The notes under the pieces were generated by a model that was given only the letters and a program-made list of their open reading frames with translations, had not been told where the DNA came from and searched no databases. From Helicostylum pulchrum (Eukaryota > Mucoromycota > Mucoromycetes > Mucorales > Mucoraceae), in assembly GCA_025677825.1 (NCBI GenBank), contig JAIXMO010000025.1, forward strand, positions 186,001 through 250,000: a stretch of 64,000 nucleotides of DNA, in the 5' to 3' direction. How positions within the stretch are numbered: the stretch's first letter is position 1; each line of letters begins with the position of its first letter. The position numbers were made by a program, and so were the translations under genes. Positions 45,861 through 59,261 of this stretch are shown in pieces.

Positions 45861-46837
45861 GTTTTATATAGTGAAAAAGATATGAAAAAAGGGGAAAAAA
45901 ACGTTTTGAAGGTTAAAGAAAAAAAAACCCTTTTGTAATCGTTTTTTTTTGTTTTGGTTTCTACCCCCGCAGAAGCATGGATTTGCCGTTTTGCTGTGGA
46001 AAGACCTAGAAACACACCCCAATCTGTGGCTTAGTCCTTTTTATTTTATTTTTGCTAGCAAAACAATTGCATAGATTCTGTTAACAAAAAGGGACGTTTT
46101 TTTTTCTCTGTGTTCTTCTTTTTAACGCAGTAAAGAATGTTTCTCGTGTATACACTTTTTTTTATAAGTTATTTTAATGAGGAGAAATAGTTGTTATAGC
46201 TAGGACTTTTAAAAGTTGCTTTATTTTTTTTCCCACATTATTGTCTTGGACCAATCGATCGACTATCACAGAGCAAAAATAAAAAGCTTATTTTTTTGTT
46301 AGGGAAACCTTGCATGGATACCAAAAAGAAAGGTCACACGGTTGGCGCGTAAAAAAAAAAATGTTGTTAATTGCCAAAGCATACGGCTTTCTTTGTGTGT
46401 GTGTGCTGTTCCCGTTTTAAGTATTCAAGTATAGCTGCTTGAAAAAAAAAAAAAAAAAAGTGTAGTCTGATCCGGAAAATACCATATTGGTTGTAAAATG
46501 ACTTAAGGACGGTGTTTTTTTGCACTTTGAAGAGCATTAACTGTCAAAATAAAAAAAAAAGGGATGATATATAAGAAACAAAAAAAAAAAAGGGATTAAT
46601 CATCAACACAGCTATTTTGTGATATATTAATTCTGTGTAACTACATCTAAGGTTTATGACTTTGGTTGGTGCATTATAATAACCAACCGTCAAACCTGTC
46701 ACTTTTTTCTTTTTTCTTTTTTTCTTCTTTCTTTCTAAAACCGAAACATCTCTGGTAATAATAACTTTTTCCTTTTTCTTTGTCACTTTTTTTTTTTTTT
46801 TTTTTTTTTTATTAAATCTTGTAAAAAAGAAAGGAAA
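45861..46837. other. Divergent spacer HSP60 / SFP1-like
   Basis: About 1 kb shared by two divergent genes. A CCAAT box lies near 46250 (GGACCAATCG). Many A/T homopolymers; no gene seen. Confidence 0.5.
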
Positions 46838-47959
46838 ATGACTTCACAAAATATAAACATTACGTTAAAACACAAGCCAATGTAAGTTGAGCATGATCAC
46901 TATTTTTTTGTTGTCGTTGTACTAAAAAAAAAAGACTTATAGTAGTGGGTCTTCTGCCATGTCTTATTCACCTTCGTCACATACTATGCCAGCTATCTTT
47001 CAACACCGAGATAGTTTTGTTCACCAAAGAGAGTTAGAGTCAGCGTTTTGTAGCGATCTAGTTTGTTGCGGTATGAGAGTAAGAGATTTACATGAGCTAT
47101 TACACCATTACGAAGAACATCACCATGAACCTATAGAAGAAGAACCCGAACCAAAAGAAGACGAAGAGCAAGAATCAGCTGCAGGGGATAATGATGACGA
47201 CGTCATGATGGACCAGGATTTTCCAACCCCTTTACCGACACAACCTCATGAATTAGCCGCTCTTACCTCCAGTCCTTTAAGTCGAAAGAATGATTTAAGA
47301 GTCATTACTGCGGTCAATTCAGTTGATACTCCCTTGGTGACTCCCACCCTTATATCTCCTACTTCCACCACCACTACTACTACTACTACCGCAAATATTA
47401 CAAGTCACCAACAACATACCGAAGAAATTTTGAAGCAAGCTTTACCTTCTTTAATCAACAGTAGGTCTGCCAATCCTTTATCTCCTAGTCATATTCAATA
47501 TTTTAGATCTGAAGCACTGTATCAAACATGTGGTAGATAAGACTTTTTTTTTTTTTTTTTATTAATGATACATGTATTTACTTTTTTTTTATAACTGATA
47601 TAGATGATGGACAAGATAAACCTTATAAATGCCCGATAGCTAATTGTGATAAAGCATACAAGAACCCAAATGGTTTAAAATATCATCAAATGCACGGACA
47701 TTCAGAAGAAGATACGTTAAGTGAAGCAGAAAGAGACGCTCAAAAGCCTTACATGTGTACGATCGGATACTGTAACAAACGCTACAAGAACTTAAACGGA
47801 CTAAAGTATCATATTGAGCACTCACATATTGCAAAGTTAAAACAATATCCAAATTCTGATCAATTATTACAACCGCAGCAAACACAGCAACAACAACAAC
47901 AACAACAACAACAACAGTATAATATAATAGATCCTCAATGGCAACCGCCTACGTTCTAA
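46838..47959 (+). CDS. SFP1: SFP1-like C2H2 zinc-finger transcription factor
   Basis: Three exons: 46838-46881, 46943-47532, 47604-47959; 329 aa. The N-terminal part has DSFVHQRELESAFCSDLVCCG followed by DLHELLHHYEEHH, which is the conserved first finger-like block of SFP1 regulators. An acidic middle and a Thr run follow. Two C-terminal C2H2 fingers (YKCPIANCDKAYKNPNGLKYH and YMCTIGYCNKRYKNLNGLKYH) show the family's KNxNGLKYH signature. A Gln run ends the protein. In yeast SFP1 controls ribosome biogenesis and cell size downstream of TOR; the same role here is inferred. The exon 2 acceptor at 46942 was chosen because it gives the only in-frame join. Confidence 0.9.
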
Positions 47960-48210
47960 AAAAAAAGAACTACATCAACAAAAAATCATATATAAATATT
48001 ATATTCCATTTCCTCCTCCTCATTTTTCCTCATTTATTACGTATACATTTGGTAAACTACATACTATTTTGACTCTATTACTACTATTACTATTTTTTTT
48101 TCTACTGCTTTGTTTGTTTTTTTTTATCGCGGAAATATTATAAATATATAAACGTTTTAATAAAAATCGTTCTCATTTCTCTTATTTTTTCTATTAATAT
48201 AACAAAAAAG

Positions 48211-49038
48211 ATGACTGTTACAACTCAGCCTTCTTATCAACGAAGAGTATCATTTGATAATGTTACAAACATTCCACCGGCTTATCATTCGTTTACTTTA
48301 AAGCAATCAAGCCTTGGCTTTAAAAAGACAAGAAGGTCTCGTACTTACATGGTTGCTATTGATCTATTGGAAGAGGTTCTTGATAGTTTATCATTTACAT
48401 TAAGAGTGAGCATAAAAAAATAAAAATAAAAAGTTAACTGCTATATTACTTGGTTTTAATGTTTTTCTTTTTTAAAAAGAGTCTTATGGATGAAGGTGAT
48501 GAAATTGTTGTCGTAGGTGTTTATCCTCAATTGCATAACAATGAGGAAGATCCTAAACAAAAGGCAGAAGAGATCATTGATTGGATCATGAAGTCACACC
48601 AAGGAGACAAAGTATATAGTAAATATGTATTACAAATACAAATACAAAAAAGAGTTGTATTGATAAAAATTTATATACGCTTTAGATTCAAATGATTGTC
48701 GAATTAACCTTTGGTAGACCCGAAGTTGCACTAGAAGAAATGGTAAAAAAAAACAAGTAGCTTTTTTTTTTCTTTTTTGGTTCTAACTTTTTTTAATAAA
48801 AAAAAAAAAGATTAGAATGTATCAACCTTCCATGCTAATTGTTGGATCAAGAAACAAGTTGAAATATAAGCATGCGTACTCGGGAACAGGTATCTTCAAG
48901 TATCGCTTAAAGCATTCCAGTGTTCCTATCGTTATTGTAAGAGATAAACCGAAAATAGAGGAGAAAGTCGTACCGCCAAAGAAACTTAAAAAATCCTTTT
49001 CTTTGCTTAACTGTACACATTATTATACTTCGGAATGA
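48211..49038 (+). CDS. Universal stress protein (UspA) domain protein
   Basis: Four exons: 48211-48405, 48480-48611, 48686-48742, 48811-49038; 203 aa. After a basic N-terminus (KKTRRSRTYMVAIDLLEE) come the fold elements of a UspA domain: DEGDEIVVVGVYP, AEEIIDWIMK, IVELTFGRPEVALEEM, and the nucleotide loop MLIVGSRNKLKYKHAYSGTG with FKYRLKHSSVPIVIVRD. The canonical G-2x-G-9x-G(S/T) loop is only partly kept, so ATP binding is uncertain. Fungal Usp proteins of this type are small stress-associated proteins of unclear biochemical role. Confidence 0.85.
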
Positions 49039-49497
49039 TTTTCCTTTTTTTAATAAAAATGCTGTGTGGCAACATTTTCCCGGAAAGTTAAAATATCCCG
49101 GATCGAAAAATAAGGTGTAACCATCATGTCAAGTCACTCCCCCCCCCCCCCCTTTTTTTTTACAGACAGTGCCGTGTATAAACAAGAAACGAGTAATAGA
49201 AAGAAAAAAAAAACTTGGCTCGCAGTATTTTTTTAAAGTAGTAGCTTTTTTTTTTTGGCCTAGGTAGTATTATCACCTACTTTCCTTTTTAGACCACCTT
49301 TAATTTATTTTATCACCTTATACAGTTTTGACGAGATACTGTACGTCATTGGAATATTCAAAAAAAGGTTTCATTATTAAAATTCCGTTCATTAAATTCG
49401 GATTGACGTTAGTTTGTATACAAGGTTCTTTTTGTTTTTTTTCCCTTTTTTTTTGTTTTTTACTCTTTTTCATTTCTTTTTCGCGATTAACGAAAAT
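49039..49497. other. Myosin V upstream region
   Basis: Contains a C-run/T-run boundary at 49139-49163 and T-rich sequence before the start codon at 49498. An upstream in-frame ATG at 49414 would add a Phe-rich, unlikely N-terminus, so I chose 49498 (LEGTNVELNIAQ). Confidence 0.5.
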
Positions 49498-52400
49498 ATG
49501 TTAGAAGGAACCAACGTAGAGTTAAATATAGCACAGGCTATACAAGTATACACAAAAGGAACTAAAGCTTGGTTTCCGGACAAAGAAGAAGGGTGGGTGT
49601 CTGCTTCGTGTATATCCAATAAAACAGAAGCTGATAAAGTTATCATCACCTTTGAAGACGAAAATGATAATACAAAGGTATAAAATTACGATTTTCCCTT
49701 TCTTTTTTTGGTATTCATTTATTTTCTGGGTTTTTTTAGTTGCATGTATTTGAATCTAGTTTAAAAGATATCGAAAAAACAAATGGATCGACTTTACCAC
49801 CACTTCGAAACCCACCAAAAATGGAATACACAGATGATTTGACCAACCTAAGTTACTTGAATGAACCAGCTGGTAAGCTTTTTTTTTATAAAGAAAAAAA
49901 AATCACATTATCTTAAAAAGTAAAAAAAAAAAAAAAACTAGTTTTAAACACGATTAGAACGAGATATATGCAACATTTAATTTACACTTACTCCGGTATT
50001 GTTTTGATCGCTGTCAACCCGTTTGCTCGTGTATCACTGTACGAACCTGACATTGTACAACAGTATTCTGGTAAACGACGTGGAGAGTTAGAGCCTCATT
50101 TATTTGCTATTGCTGAAGAAGCGTACAGGTGTATGATTAGAGAAGAAATTAATCAGACTATCGTTGTGTCAGGTGAAAGGTAACAAAAGAAAAATAAAAA
50201 ACGATTCAGTAACTAGTGTAACTTATACGTATATATTATAGTGGTGCTGGTAAGACAGTGAGTGCAAAGTTTATCATGCGTTACTTTGCAACCGCAGATG
50301 ATCAAGAAGTAGCAGAGAAAAAAAAGAAATCAGATGGATCGATGACAGAAGTCGAAGAACAAATCTTAGGTAACAACCTTTTTTTTTAAAAAAAGTGGTA
50401 CAAATTATTAAATCCATTCGTAAATAGCTACGAATCCAATTATGGAAGCTTTCGGTAATGCAAAAACATCACGTAACGATAACAGTTCTCGGTTTGGTAA
50501 ATACATTGAAATCCAATTTGACAACGATGCAAATATTGTCGGTGCCAAGATCAGAACCTATCTTTTAGAACGATCACGATTAATCTTTCAACCCGAGATT
50601 GAAAGAAATTACCACATCTTTTATCAGCTCTGTGCCGGCGCACCGTCTCAAGAAAGAAAGGATTTCGGGTTGAGTCAGTATACAGATTTCCATTACTTAA
50701 ATCAAAGTGGGACTGGAGAGATTGCAGGAGTCAACGATGCAGAGGAATTCGAGGTCACTCAGAGGGCCTTATCGACCGTGGGGTTATCCGTAGACTTGCA
50801 GTGGAAGATCTTTCGAATTTTAGCTGCGTTGCTTCATTTAGGTAACATTACCATCACTGGACGTGGCGACGCGATGCTGTCCGAGTCTGATCACGCACTC
50901 TTAACTGCTACTCGCTTATTGGGAATCAGCACCGCCGAATTTAGAAAATGGATTGTGCGAAAGCAAATTATTACACGATCAGAAAAAATCGTGACCAACC
51001 TGAGCCCTACGCAAGCTCAAGTCGTGAAGGACTCCGTAGCCAAATACATTTACTCGAATTTATTCGATTGGCTTGTAGAGATCATCAACCAAAGTCTTTC
51101 AGCACCAGATACAGACGCCATCCGCAATTTCATCGGTGTGCTGGATATCTACGGATTCGAGCATTTCAAAAAGAACTCGTTTGAACAGTTCTGTATCAAT
51201 TATGCCAACGAGAAACTTCAACAGCAGTTTAATCAGCATGTGTTTAAATTAGAGCAGGAAGAGTATATACGTGAAAAGATCAACTGGACATTTATCGAGT
51301 TTAGCGATAACCAGAAATGTATTGAAATGATTGAAGGTAAATTGGGTATCTTGTCTTTACTGGATGAAGAGTCGCGTCTGCCTGCTGGCTCCGATCAAGC
51401 CTTCTGTCAAAAGCTGTACGATAATTTCAGCTCGCCAGAGCACAAGAAGTACTTTAAGAAGCCTCGTTTCTCTAGCTCCGCATTTACCATCGCTCATTAT
51501 GCGCATGATGTCGAGTACGAAGCAGAGAACTTTTTAGAGAAAAACAAGGATTCGGTACCTGACGAGCATCTTCAGCTGTTACAAAACTCGGAATTCCCGT
51601 TCCTGGATGAAATCTTATCGGCTTCCGCTGCAGCTAATGCCTCGGTATCCGTTGAAAACAAGAGAAAGAGTATGGCCGTTAAAAAACCTACGCTGGGCTC
51701 CATCTTTAAAAACTCCTTGATTAATTTAATGGATACCATTGGTGAAACAAACGTACATTATATTCGTTGTATCAAACCAAATGAAGCTAAGGCTGCCTGG
51801 GAATTTGAAGCACCCATGGTACTCTCTCAACTTCGTGCATGTGGTGTTCTTGAGACAATTCGAATCAGTTGTCTTGGATACCCCTCTCGCTGGACTTTTG
51901 AAGAATTTGCTGATCGTTATTATGCGCTTGTACCTTCTAGTAATTGGGACCCCAAAGCTGACCCTGATGTAAGAGGACTGTGTCAAGTGATTTTAGACGC
52001 TTGTATTACTGATACTGATAAGTACCAAGTGGGAGAAACAAAAATCTTTTTCCGTGCTGGACAGGTAAAAAGCGTTTATACATGCAAATCAAAGAAAAAA
52101 AAAGCTGACTCTTTTTTTTTAATATATAGTTGGCATACCTTGAAAAAATTAGATCTGATAGATTTGATGCTTGCGCTACGGTACTTCAAAAGAATATTCG
52201 TCGATTTGTTTACCGTCAACGTTACGTTCGCATGAAAGACATTACTATCAAGTTACAATGTATTGCTCGTAAAAAGGCAGCAGAAAAGAAATTAACCATG
52301 TTACGACAAGAGAAGGCTGCTATTACTTTGCAAAAGAATTTCCGTAGATTTGCTGCTCGTAAAGAATTCTTAGCAAAGAAATTGTTTGCTGTTAAATTAC

Positions 52401-54913
52401 AAACAGGTAATACTTAGGAACCAAAAAAAAAAAAGAAGGTATATACTAATACATATAATTTTTTTTAAAAAAAAGCTATTCGTGCTCGTAAAGCTCGTCA
52501 AGAACATCGGGAATTACGTCAACATAATGCAGCGGTTGAAATTCAACGTCATATTCGAGGCATGCTTGCTCGTAAATGGTATCAAGCACAGCTTGAAAAG
52601 ATCATCTTTTTACAATCTTGTGTCCGTCGTCGAGCAGCTCGCAAAGATCTTTTGAAACTACGAGCAGACGCTAAATCCGCCAACCATTTCAAGGAGGTCT
52701 CTTATAAATTAGAGAACAAGGTAGTCGAACTAACTCAGACCGTAACCTCATTAAAGCAAGAAAAGAAGGAACTCGTTGTCCGCGTATCTCATCTTGAAGC
52801 GCAAATCAAATCGTGGTCTGACCGACACGAAAAAATGGAACACAATTCCCGAGAGATGGAGACCCAAATTCGTCAGAGCAGTGTACCTCAATCTGATTTC
52901 GACCTCCTTCTTTTAGAAAAACAAAAGGCGCGTTCTGACCACGCTGCTGCGTTAGAAAAAATTTCGTTGTTGAATAAGGAATTGAACGATATTCGAATTT
53001 TGTTACATGCGGAGAAAGAAAAGAATGAGACCTTGTTAAAGATTGAACCGATTAATAATAGCGACGAAATCGCAGACTTGAAGTCTCAAATTGTGGCGTT
53101 GAAGGCTCAGCTCGCTAAATCGATGCATACTCGTCAACAGCAGGCTTCGTTACCTCCTACCAACAGCAGTAGGTCAAGAACTATGTCGCCTGCTGGAGAC
53201 TCAAGGCGCGGTTCGCCCGTATTGACAAACGATCATAGTCCCTCTGAATTCGAAGACGATATCAAACCGCTTCGTCAGACAAGCGTTTTAACTCACCGTA
53301 AAATTCGTCGTAATAGTTCGGCTGAAGTAACTGGTAATATCCCTAAAACATCAATCGATCATATTCGTAAAGCTGAACAGTTGAATGGTGGTAAGAATCC
53401 TCGTCCTTTATCGGTTGGTCAATCAAACACTCTTGCTGGCGGGAAGAGTAGTCGTTTAGATGAAATCTCTGATAATCCTGAAGATGAGGTAAAAATATTT
53501 TGTGATTTCAGTAGATTCTATTGTTTTAACCTTTTTTTTAGATTAATGCTATTTTAAGACAAGAAGAACCTCTTTTAGAAGAGGTATTGGAAGGTCTTAT
53601 CAAGTCTCTTAAAATTCCTTTACCTAGTGAAAAGAATCCTCCTTCTCATAAAGAAGTCTTGTTCCCTGCTCATCTTATCAGCATGTGTATTAATGATATG
53701 TGGAGAATTGGCTACAATCGAGAATCAGAAAACCTTTTATTTTCTGTTATGGATACTATTCAAAAACAATGTTTGGTAAGTCCTTACTTTCAACTGTCAC
53801 CAATTTATATTGATTTTTATTATGTAGAGCTATCCTGGCGAAGAGGCTGTTATACCTTGCGCATTTTGGTTGACAAACGTTCATGAACTTTTATCATTGA
53901 TTGTACAATCAGAAACCCGTATCGAAATCGAGATGCAAGAAAAGGGTCAAACTGTGGGCTGGCGCGAATTTGAAAAACTAATGCAAACAATTAAATTTGA
54001 AATGCAGTGTCTTGAAGATAATATTTTCCATGCTTGGATGAGAGAAATCAAGAGAAAGTACTGTAAAATGGTGATCCCCGCAGTTATCGAGAGTCAATCT
54101 CTTCCTGGGTTTGTTACCAATGATTCCGGTAGATTCTTTAATAAGTTGTTGTTGGGTTCTACTGGACCTGCTTATAATATGGACGACGTTTTGAATTTTT
54201 TGAATAAGGTGCATCGTACAATGAAGTGTTACTTTATAGAACCTTCTATCGCTTATCAAGTCTTAACCGAAGTTTTGAAAATGACTGGTATTATGGCGTT
54301 TAATGATCTCTTGATGAGAAAGAATTTCTCGTCTTGGAAGAGAGGTAAATTTTTTAAAATATTTATTGCTTGAAATATATGCTAACGTATAACATTTATA
54401 GCTATGCAAATCCAATACAATATCACTAGAATCGAAGAATGGTGCAAGAGCCATGATATTCCTGAAGGCACACTTCAATTAGAACATTTAATGCAAGCTA
54501 CTAAATTATTACAATTTAAAAAGGCTACTTTGGAAGATATTGAAAACATCTATGATGTCTGTTGGATTTTATCACCTACTCAAATTCAAAAATTAATATC
54601 GCAGTACCATGTTGCAGACTACGAAAATCCTATTAGCCCAGATATCCTTCGTGCTGTAGCTACTCGCGTTGTAAACGGAGATAAAAGCGATGTCTTGCTT
54701 TTAGACTCGGTATTGGTCGAAGAAACTACATCTCCTTTCGAAATTCCTAGTCCTCGTGAAACTATCCCATACCTTTATTTACCAGCCTGGTTAAACTTGA
54801 AGCGTATTCGTCGTTTGACTTTACTGGAAAATGCTCTTATTGAAAAGAGGGCGGCGGCAGCAGAATCATCTTTAGGAATCAACACACTCGCTGAAGAACC
54901 AGTAGAGTTATAG
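49498..54913 (+). CDS. MYO2: Class V myosin heavy chain
   Basis: Ten exons: 49498-49677, 49740-49872, 49942-50179, 50242-50369, 50428-52064, 52130-52406, 52476-53488, 53542-53775, 53828-54344, 54402-54913; 1622 aa. An SH3-like start (GTKAWFPDKEEGWVSA) leads into the motor: P-loop GESGAGKTVSAK, switch I NDNSSRFGKY, switch II DIYGFEHF, actin loop HYIRCIKPNEAK and converter. Six IQ-type repeats follow (such as ATVLQKNIRRFVYRQRY), then a coiled coil (about 860-1000), a Ser-rich linker and a C-terminal globular DIL domain (AFNDLLMRKNFSSWKR, ITRIEEWCKSH). The motor carries vesicles, organelles and secretory cargo along actin toward the hyphal tip, with calmodulin-like light chains on the IQ neck. 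Length is normal for fungal Myo2/Myo4. Confidence 0.97.
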
Positions 54914-56091
54914 ACCGTTCACTTTTTTTTAAAACTAATCCAAAAAAAAGAAGAGTTTCTCTCTTTTTTGTATAAAATAACCGTACACTAATTTCGTAAT
55001 TTATTAGCATACCCCCTATTAAAAGAGTATGAAGATTTTGTAATAAAAAATATTATAATAAAACTATATATCCTATTTATCCACAAGAATTAAATTAAAT
55101 TATATAATGTAATAAACTAAAAATGCGGCATCTTAGCATAAATCGGTGTTTCGTTGTAAATAAAGCAGAAAATACGAATAAACAGTAAAGTAGAATTTTC
55201 TGTTACTGTCATTATTTAATCCTTATCTAATTTTATCTTTTCAGTGTAAACAAAAATCCGGAGTATGTACAACACTTTGATTATCTCCTCCACTTGGAAT
55301 ACTAATAAAAAAAAGGGGAGAGGAGAAAAAAAAAAAAATAAGATTTAAAAACTTGTAACTACAATTTACCACTGTTCTAGTACGCACAGGAAGGTATCCA
55401 GAACTAGAACTTTTTATTCTTATATTCTACTACTTTGCATCATGTTGGTGTCAGTTTACACGCAGAAAAAACATGCATTTATACTAGCTCGTGTGACGCC
55501 AGGTGCAATAACAAATAGCTGCCAGAGTTTTGGTCGGTTCTAGGCTATTTGAGATTTGCCTTATTCATCCACCGTCCACAAATTTATACCGTCGTGGTGG
55601 AACACGTTTCTCCAATTATACAGCAACGCCTAATAAGGTTTTTTAATTCCTCGTGCTCCCAGTATAAAGGAGTACGTCAGAGTTATGCTTCTATTAATGT
55701 GATACAAGGATAAACTCCCTTCTTATGGTCTCAATCATAACAATACAAATACGTTTAAATAATTAGGATTTTATACATTTATATAAAAGAAAATGTGGCG
55801 AAAAAAAATTATGAAACAAAAACTCTGAAAAAAGGACAATAACACGTTTATGAGTATCGTTCGCAATGGGAATTATTAAAATAAAAAGGGAAAAAAAATA
55901 CCAAGGTATTAAAAATTTGCGTTGTGCTACACAGACCTTCAACTTTAAGTTACTTGGCTATTAATTTTGTGGATCCTATACTTGTTTTTTTTTAAAAAAA
56001 AAAAAGTATTTAAGGATACAAAAAATCATGTACTTTTTTTTTCAAGGCCCTTTTTTTATATTTATTTTTGTTTTGGCCTTGAAGAGTGTAA
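54914..56091. other. Intergenic myosin V / subtilase
   Basis: About 1.2 kb, AT-rich, slightly less so around 55480-55690. No gene recognised. Confidence 0.5.
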
Positions 56092-57976
56092 ATGTTCTCT
56101 AATAATAAAGCGTTACTTTTTGCGACATATACTTTTTTATATCTTATTTCAATAACACTGGCAGATACCAGTCAGGAAAACGTCCTACCAGCGCAACCTA
56201 AATTAACGGCTTCGAGTAACTACATTGTCGTATTTAAACCAAATGTCCCATCAATCAATATCAAAAATCAAATCCAAAAGTTAAAAATACACCAAGCAAA
56301 GAGTAACACAAATGGAACTAACGACACATCTTTGACAACAAACAGTACCGAGAAACCGACACTAAACATTACCGATTCCATAAGGTTTAATACAATTGGA
56401 AAGTTCAGATGGTACTCTGCTCAATTTCAATCTAAAGAAGTTGAAGAACTTTTATCAGCTAATGAAACTTCGAGCGAAAGTGCTGTTCATTATTGGATTA
56501 AAGATGCCACATTCTCATTACAAGAGTTTGTTCAAACAAATCCTCCTAGTTGGGTAAGTCATCATCCTACTGTATTTTTTTTCTACCACTTAAATAGCTA
56601 CATGTGTTAATAATATTTTATTATTCTATAGGGCTTAGATAGAATCGATCAACGTTCAGGAACCGATGGCAATTACAAATTTCCAACAGTTTCTGTAAAT
56701 ATATAAAAATAGCGGTTATTCGTGTAGCGACTCTTTACTAATTCTCAATACAAAATAGGGAGACGGAGTTACTATATATTTGATGGATTCAGGCATTAAC
56801 GAAAACCATTCTGATATTGCTGGTCGAGTAACTATTGGAAAAACTGTCGTCGGTGACCCGAATGATCATACCGACGCTAATGGCCATGGTACCTTCGTAG
56901 CTGGCGTATGTTGTGGCACGAAATACGGAGTGGCAAAAAAGTCGGAGATAGTTTCTGTAAAAACATTAGATAGCGATGGTAATGGTAGACTGTCTGATGT
57001 CTTGGTCGGTCTTCAGTGGATCGTAGAGCAACACAAAAGCAAGCCTGGGGCTAAAAGCATCGTCAAGTAAATTATTATTATTATTATTATTACCCAGTAC
57101 TTAAATTAATATAATTTGTACTATTTAGTCTATCTCTTGGCGCACTTTATAGTCAAGCTACGAACGATGCTATCGAACAAGCATTAGGTCTTGGTATTCA
57201 TTTTTCTGTTGCTGGTAAGTCGTTAAACTTTTTTAATTTATAACAATGAATTAACCTTGATTTTTTTTTTACAAGCGGGTAATTATGGTGAAGATGCATG
57301 TCTTTACAGTCCTGGTAGTACACCGGGTGCAATTACAGTCGGTGCGATAGATCAGGACGACTCGGTTGCGTTTTACTCTAATTTCGGGCAATGTGTCGAT
57401 ATGTAAGACAAAAAAAAAAATAGATCGCGATATAGAATTTTTGTACTAACATGGATATATTACTTAGTTTTGCCCCTGGTTCCAATATTAAATCAATTTG
57501 GCCAACATCAACAACAGCAACACGCACATTATCAGGTACTTCCATGGCCGCTCCACGTAAGTAATATTTATAGCAGTATAAAAAAATGCGACCTAAACCT
57601 AACTCTCTCTTCTTTTTTTTTAGACGTTGCTGGTACAATGGCGCTTTTTCTTTCAGATCGTAACTTTACACCCCCTCAGTTAGCAAATTACATCAAACGA
57701 GTATCTAGTTTAATCACAGAAGACTTTACCATTAACAATACCGGAGTTTTTTATAATGAGAACAAGACTGTAATTGATAATGCCATCGATATGGGTTATA
57801 AAGTCAAAGGTCGCATGAACGAAAAAACTCGTGTCAATATACTGTACAATTATCCTGCTGACGGAAAAGAGAATTGGATTTATGGTCAGTCTCTCAGTCA
57901 AGCTTCGTCATTAATATACACATTAGCATCACCATTATATGCATTAATATTCATCATCACAATTATTTTTCTGTAA
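56092..57976 (+). CDS. Subtilisin-like serine protease (S8, proteinase K type)
   Basis: Seven exons: 56092-56553, 56632-56694, 56759-57066, 57129-57214, 57276-57402, 57468-57556, 57624-57976; 495 aa. A signal peptide (LLFATYTFLYLISITLA) precedes an I9-type propeptide (NYIVVFKPNVPS). The triad is visible in family order: Asp in YLMDSGINENHSDI, His in NGHGTFVAGV, Ser in LSGTSMAAPHVAG; the oxyanion Asn is in AAGNYGED. The Asp motif has M-D-S-G where most relatives have I-D-T-G. The C-terminus extends about 100 residues and ends in a hydrophobic stretch (LYALIFIITIIFL), so it may be GPI-anchored or membrane-tethered. The propeptide is unusually Asn/Thr-rich with several N-glycosylation sequons. 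Confidence 0.92.
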
Positions 57977-59260
57977 AACAAATAAAATTAAACCAATTAG
58001 ACTTATAAATATTCTGAGTAACTGTTCCTCAAGAAATTTAAACATTCTACAATATAAACAATGTTATTCTCATTGAGGACCAAGTATGTTTATACTTTTT
58101 TTAATAGTATAAATACTTTTTGGCCGTAAATGCATATATACGTATCATCCTCGAAACCGGTAGAATTGAAACAACATGCTTAAAAACTCAACAGATGAAG
58201 ATCATTGCTAGCCCAATCTTAGTAGGCACAATGCAGCTGTTCTCAAGAATATATTTATCAGCACTTTAAATGTGACACAATAATATTCTCTGTGTTTTTG
58301 CTTTTAGTTTAGACTTGTACCCAATCGCATTTTAGATTGTTACATAACGGTTCTGTATAATTTAAAGTATTATTTAAAAGAATAAAAGATGGAGAATATG
58401 GAAACAATTCATTATATTCAGTACAAATTTAAGGATTTTTATTTTTCAGGTAACTATTTAGTTTAGGTGCTTTTTAAGGGCTCTTGTACCTTCATTTTCT
58501 TGTTGAAAGCAATATGTTTCCTGGCGTTACTATGTTTGAATCAAGACCTCCATCTTTTTTACAAGTAGAATTATTAATTGCTGAATTCTTTGGCGAAAAC
58601 GGTAACCTATTATTTTGAGACGTATTTATTTAATCTATGAAGAGATTATATGAAAGCGTCTAGTATTTTCAATTAATGTCACACATAGAACAAAGGGATA
58701 CTAATCAAACCGATAGAGAGAAAGAGCGTGTAATAAAATTAATCTTAAAAAACAATTAAATATAAAGGCAATAATTTTAGACTTGAATGGAGTATGGATC
58801 AGCAGTGAATCTTTAGAAAATTAACTAGAAAAAGTAATTAAATACAGACGGTTACTAAGTGATGAAAGATTGAAAAGGGATGCAGTATAAACCAAATAAA
58901 GTGAACGCAAAAATGCTTTGTAGTCTTGTTTATTATAGCTGGCAGTTTTTAAATGTATTATTATGTGGTATTCCAATAAATAGCTTCGTACTATTTTAAT
59001 TGACATCAATAAAATCTTAATAAAATTTAACATAATTTAATGTTTGAGTTCTTGCAGAAAACGATACACAGCATATTTTTTTATACAGTAGCTTGAAAGA
59101 GTTCAATAACTATTTAGACTATCATAATCCATTATTGTTCATCCGTTATTCTCTTAAAAACGCGTGTTTTTAAGTGACGGTTTAGAAGTAACTTCTAAAA
59201 AAGGTCATCTTTCGATGATCGAAATAAAATGTTTTAATTGTATGATTTAACGTCAGGAAA
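57977..59260. other. Intergenic, no gene seen
   Basis: AT-rich spacer after the subtilase. Reading frames are short and look like chance. Confidence 0.5.
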
Positions 59261-59261
59261 T

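Noticed and set aside
49414..49497. Longer myosin V start at 49414
   Set aside because: It would add a Phe-rich stretch encoded by T-runs, unlike any myosin N-terminus.
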